Source: Candidatus Defluviilinea proxima
GTDB taxonomy: Bacteria; Chloroflexota; Anaerolineae; Anaerolineales; Villigracilaceae
Length of the DNA: 64,000 nt
Assembly (NCBI GenBank): GCA_016721115.1
Contig: JADKIW010000001.1
Span: 2,123,501-2,187,500 of the forward strand
Direction: 5' to 3'
The notes under the pieces were generated by a model. It was not told the DNA's origin. It worked only from the letters and a program-made list of their open reading frames with translations, and did no database searches. Below are positions 61,897 to 64,000 of this stretch, one piece after another. A program made the position numbers and the translations under genes. The stretch's first letter is position 1, and every line of letters starts with the position of its first letter.

Positions 61897-62651
61897 TCAT
61901 GGTTGTTTTAAACTCTTGATGAACTTTAAATCTTTGTCGCTGAGTTCTGCTTTTTCCAACATATCGGGTCGTTTGTTGAAGGTGCGGGTTAGAGCTTGTT
62001 CCCTGCGCCATTTTTCGATCTTGGCATGGTCACCTGAAAGAAGAATATCTGGTACTTTCCAGCCGCGATACTCGGATGGCTTGGTGTAGTGGGGGTATTC
62101 CAACAAGCCCATTGAATGTGAGTCATCGTCTGCGCCGGTGGGGTCACCGAGCACGCCGGGGATGAGACGGGAGACGGCGTCAATGATCATCATGGCAGGC
62201 AGTTCACCGCCGGTCAAAACATAGTCGCCGATGGAGATCTCGTCTGTGACTAGATACTGGCGGATGCGTTCATCCACGCCTTCGTAGCGGCCGCAGAGCA
62301 TGACAATGCGTTCGTAACTGGATAATTCCTCGGCGATGCGTTGGTTAAACACACGTCCTTGTGGGGTGAGGAGAATGATGGGGATTTTGAATCAGGCGTC
62401 GGGTCGGAGGGATGCGGAGCAAGTCCTACAACAGTTTCGACCGCTTCAAAGACCGGGTCAGGTTTCATCACCATGCCGCCTCCGCCTCCGTAGGGAGTGT
62501 CATCGGTGGTGTGGTGCTTATCGTGTGTGTAATCACGAATGTTGTGAACGCTCACGCTGATCAGCCCTCGTTGCGCGGCGCGTTTGAGGATACTCGATTC
62601 GAGATAGGTGGGAAAAACCTCAGGTAGAAGGGTGAATACATCGAACTGCAT
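61897..62651 (-). pseudogene. trmD: tRNA (guanine-N1)-methyltransferase, frameshifted
   Basis: TrmD methylates G37 of tRNAs using SAM in a knotted fold. The N-terminal part from 62651 reads FDVFTLLPEVFPTYLESSIL and PYGGGGGMVMKPDPVFEAVE, then leaves frame after PTPDSK. The other frame takes up with KIPIILLTPQGRVFNQRIAE, LCGRYEGVDERIRQ, ISIGDYVLTGGELPAM and SRLIPGVLG, all conserved. A single missing base in the run of four T at 62385-62388 explains it. Since trmD is normally needed for growth, a sequencing error in this run is the likeliest cause; a real or programmed shift is possible. Confidence 0.9.
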
Positions 62652-62746
62652 GAGGCGATTCTATCATCATCTTTCTGTCATTCAACAAACTGAGGGTGTA
62701 TTTTCCTTTCATTTTACGCTTAATATTTTCATGGTAATATGAATTT

Positions 62747-64000
62747 ATGTACTTACCAAGAAGTAGCAAATGGAGCATGAATCGCCGTAAACGGCGTCCA
62801 AATTATTTTGGATGGCTGATTTTTGTGTTGGTTGTGGTCTTTGGATATTTATTCAACCAAGTGTATCTGCCTTCGCAACCGAATCCATTCGAAAATACGC
62901 CTACCCCTACACGTTCGCCCGAATCGTTTGTGACGGAGGCTGAAGCGCTTTATAAAGAAGGGAAATTAACCCAAGCGATCGAAGCATATCAACAGGCGAT
63001 CAATTCGGCGCCACAGGATTCGACCTTGTATGTCGCGTTGGCTCGTGTGCAGGTATTTGCAGGACAGTATGAGGATGCGCAGAAAAATGCGGAAAATGCG
63101 ATCTTGCTAAACAACGATAATGCATTGGCGCACGGCGTCCTTGCCTGGGCTTTGGATTTTCAGGAAGGTAAGAATGGTGATGCGCAAATATCCATTGAAA
63201 AGGCATTGGCGCTTGACCCAAACAATGCATTGCTCCATGCCTATAACACTGAGATCCTGATCGATTCAGGATTTGATGGATATGAAAAGGCTATTGATGA
63301 ATCAAAAGTAGCGTTGGCGCTTGACAGTAATATTATCGAAACTCGCCGTGCACGCGCTTTAGTTTATGAAGCCACAGGGAATTATGCGGAAGCTATTCTC
63401 GAGTATCAAGCGGCTATCAATATCAACCCGAATATTCCGATTTTGTACATTGGCTTGGGTCTTAATTATCGTAGAACTCTGGTATATGAAGATGCGATTA
63501 CGGCTTTCATCAAGGCCAACTCTTTGAACCCTGCTGATCCGCTTCCAGACCTTTATATTTCACGTACATTTGCTACTACGGGCCAATATGAAAAAGCTGT
63601 GCAATATGGTCAAGAGGCTGTCAACAACCGTCCTGATTCTGCCAGTTTACGTGGCAACCTTGGAGTGATGTATTTTCGTCAATATATGTGGCCCGAAGCT
63701 GTCAAAGAGTTAGGCTTTACGATCTACGGCGGTGTTACAGAAGATGGTGTGAAAATTACCGGTATCCCCTTGGTCAATGAGCCGTTGGTGGCTGAATATT
63801 ATTACACGTATGGGTTGGCTTTGGCGCGCACAAACCAATGTGGTGAGGCGATCCAAATGGCTCAAACGGTTCAGACACGTGTGCCGTCGAATGAGGACGC
63901 CGCATTTGCCGCAAGTGAGATCATTCGTATTTGCCAGGAGCAACTGTCCAACCCGCCGACGAGTACGCCTGCTTTTGTTGATCCTTTGGCTGTTACCTCC
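62747..64000 (+). CDS. Membrane-anchored TPR protein, 3' end outside the window
   Basis: At least 418 codons from the ATG at 62747, open to the window end. A basic N-terminus (NRRKRR) precedes one membrane helix (YFGWLIFVLVVVFGYLF), then a Pro/Thr spacer and at least seven TPR-like units, such as EAEALYKEGKLTQAIEAYQQ, ALVYEATGNYAEAILEYQ and FATTGQYEKAVQYGQEA. The TPR part is extracytoplasmic and should bind proteins. It is divergent from trmD. Family beyond TPR is not recognised. Confidence 0.85.
   Translation, partial: MYLPRSSKWSMNRRKRRPNYFGWLIFVLVVVFGYLFNQVYLPSQPNPFENTPTPTRSPESFVTEAEALYKEGKLTQAIEAYQQAINSAPQDSTLYVALARVQVFAGQYEDAQKNAENAILLNNDNALAHGVLAWALDFQEGKNGDAQISIEKALALDPNNALLHAYNTEILIDSGFDGYEKAIDESKVALALDSNIIETRRARALVYEATGNYAEAILEYQAAININPNIPILYIGLGLNYRRTLVYEDAITAFIKANSLNPADPLPDLYISRTFATTGQYEKAVQYGQEAVNNRPDSASLRGNLGVMYFRQYMWPEAVKELGFTIYGGVTEDGVKITGIPLVNEPLVAEYYYTYGLALARTNQCGEAIQMAQTVQTRVPSNEDAAFAASEIIRICQEQLSNPPTSTPAFVDPLAVTS

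Noticed and set aside
1..64000. tRNA, rRNA, riboswitches or CRISPR arrays
   Set aside because: I looked for conserved tRNA arms, rRNA segments and regularly spaced short repeats and saw none; a covariance-model scan could still reveal small RNAs.

Overview
The window looks like chromosomal DNA from a Chloroflexota bacterium, probably class Anaerolineae. This is inference: no rRNA or tRNA gene was found. It rests on several lipoproteins and one giant secreted protein carrying NBR1-type (next-to-BRCA1) Ig-like domains on Pro/Thr-rich stalks, a glycoside hydrolase ending in YGINGGPV/NPSETETAEV repeats, a DUF2207 membrane protein, a bifunctional phosphoglucose/phosphomannose isomerase, and the absence of outer-membrane machinery. 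Base composition is mid-range, with AT-rich patches at about 13.9-15.6 kb, 24.5-26.5 kb and 37.6-41.4 kb.

Layout. 0-16.2 kb is mixed housekeeping and accessory DNA: a DUF6688-like membrane protein, an S10 carboxypeptidase, a 1742-residue secreted multidomain protein, PGI/PMI, a MerR regulator with an aldo/keto reductase, a DUF2207 protein, a GH27 alpha-galactosidase, then an AT-rich islet with a TIR-domain protein and a BrnT/BrnA-like toxin-antitoxin pair beside a PlsC-type acyltransferase whose 3' end is duplicated. 16.3-41.4 kb is a long, almost entirely plus-strand surface-glycan locus: two sulfotransferases, three GT2 glycosyltransferases, five polytopic GT-C-like proteins, a Wzz-like protein, an O-antigen ligase/polymerase, a membrane-anchored LecA-like lectin, a methyltransferase, a CMP-sugar synthetase with a 2-hydroxyacid dehydrogenase, an SDR and a DUF115 protein, and an orphan NarL-type histidine kinase. 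Many of these genes overlap by 4-24 bases, which implies translational coupling. Together they suggest synthesis, polymerisation and sulfation of an acidic surface polysaccharide.

41.4-44.5 kb holds rdgB and queG, then a wreckage zone: a serine-recombinase pseudogene abutting the 5' end of queG and an IS1-like element with a stop and a frameshift. 44.5-48.4 kb is a secreted GH44 glucanase with four near-identical 97-residue C-terminal modules. 48.9-53.9 kb is a tandem array of five different NBR1-Ig lipoproteins. 54.2-60.6 kb is a BMP-type nucleoside ABC transporter (two permeases, a double ATPase, two binding lipoproteins). 60.6-62.7 kb has an MFS sugar transporter and trmD broken by a one-base frameshift. 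The window ends inside a membrane-anchored TPR protein.

Most unusual: the five-member NBR1-Ig lipoprotein array and its recurring, apparently unnamed partner domain; the sulfated/CMP-sugar glycan locus without a recognisable NeuB; the TIR/BrnTA islet at a duplicated gene end; a hairpin element inserted in frame in a glycosyltransferase; and a MerR gene whose promoter geometry predicts a leaderless mRNA.
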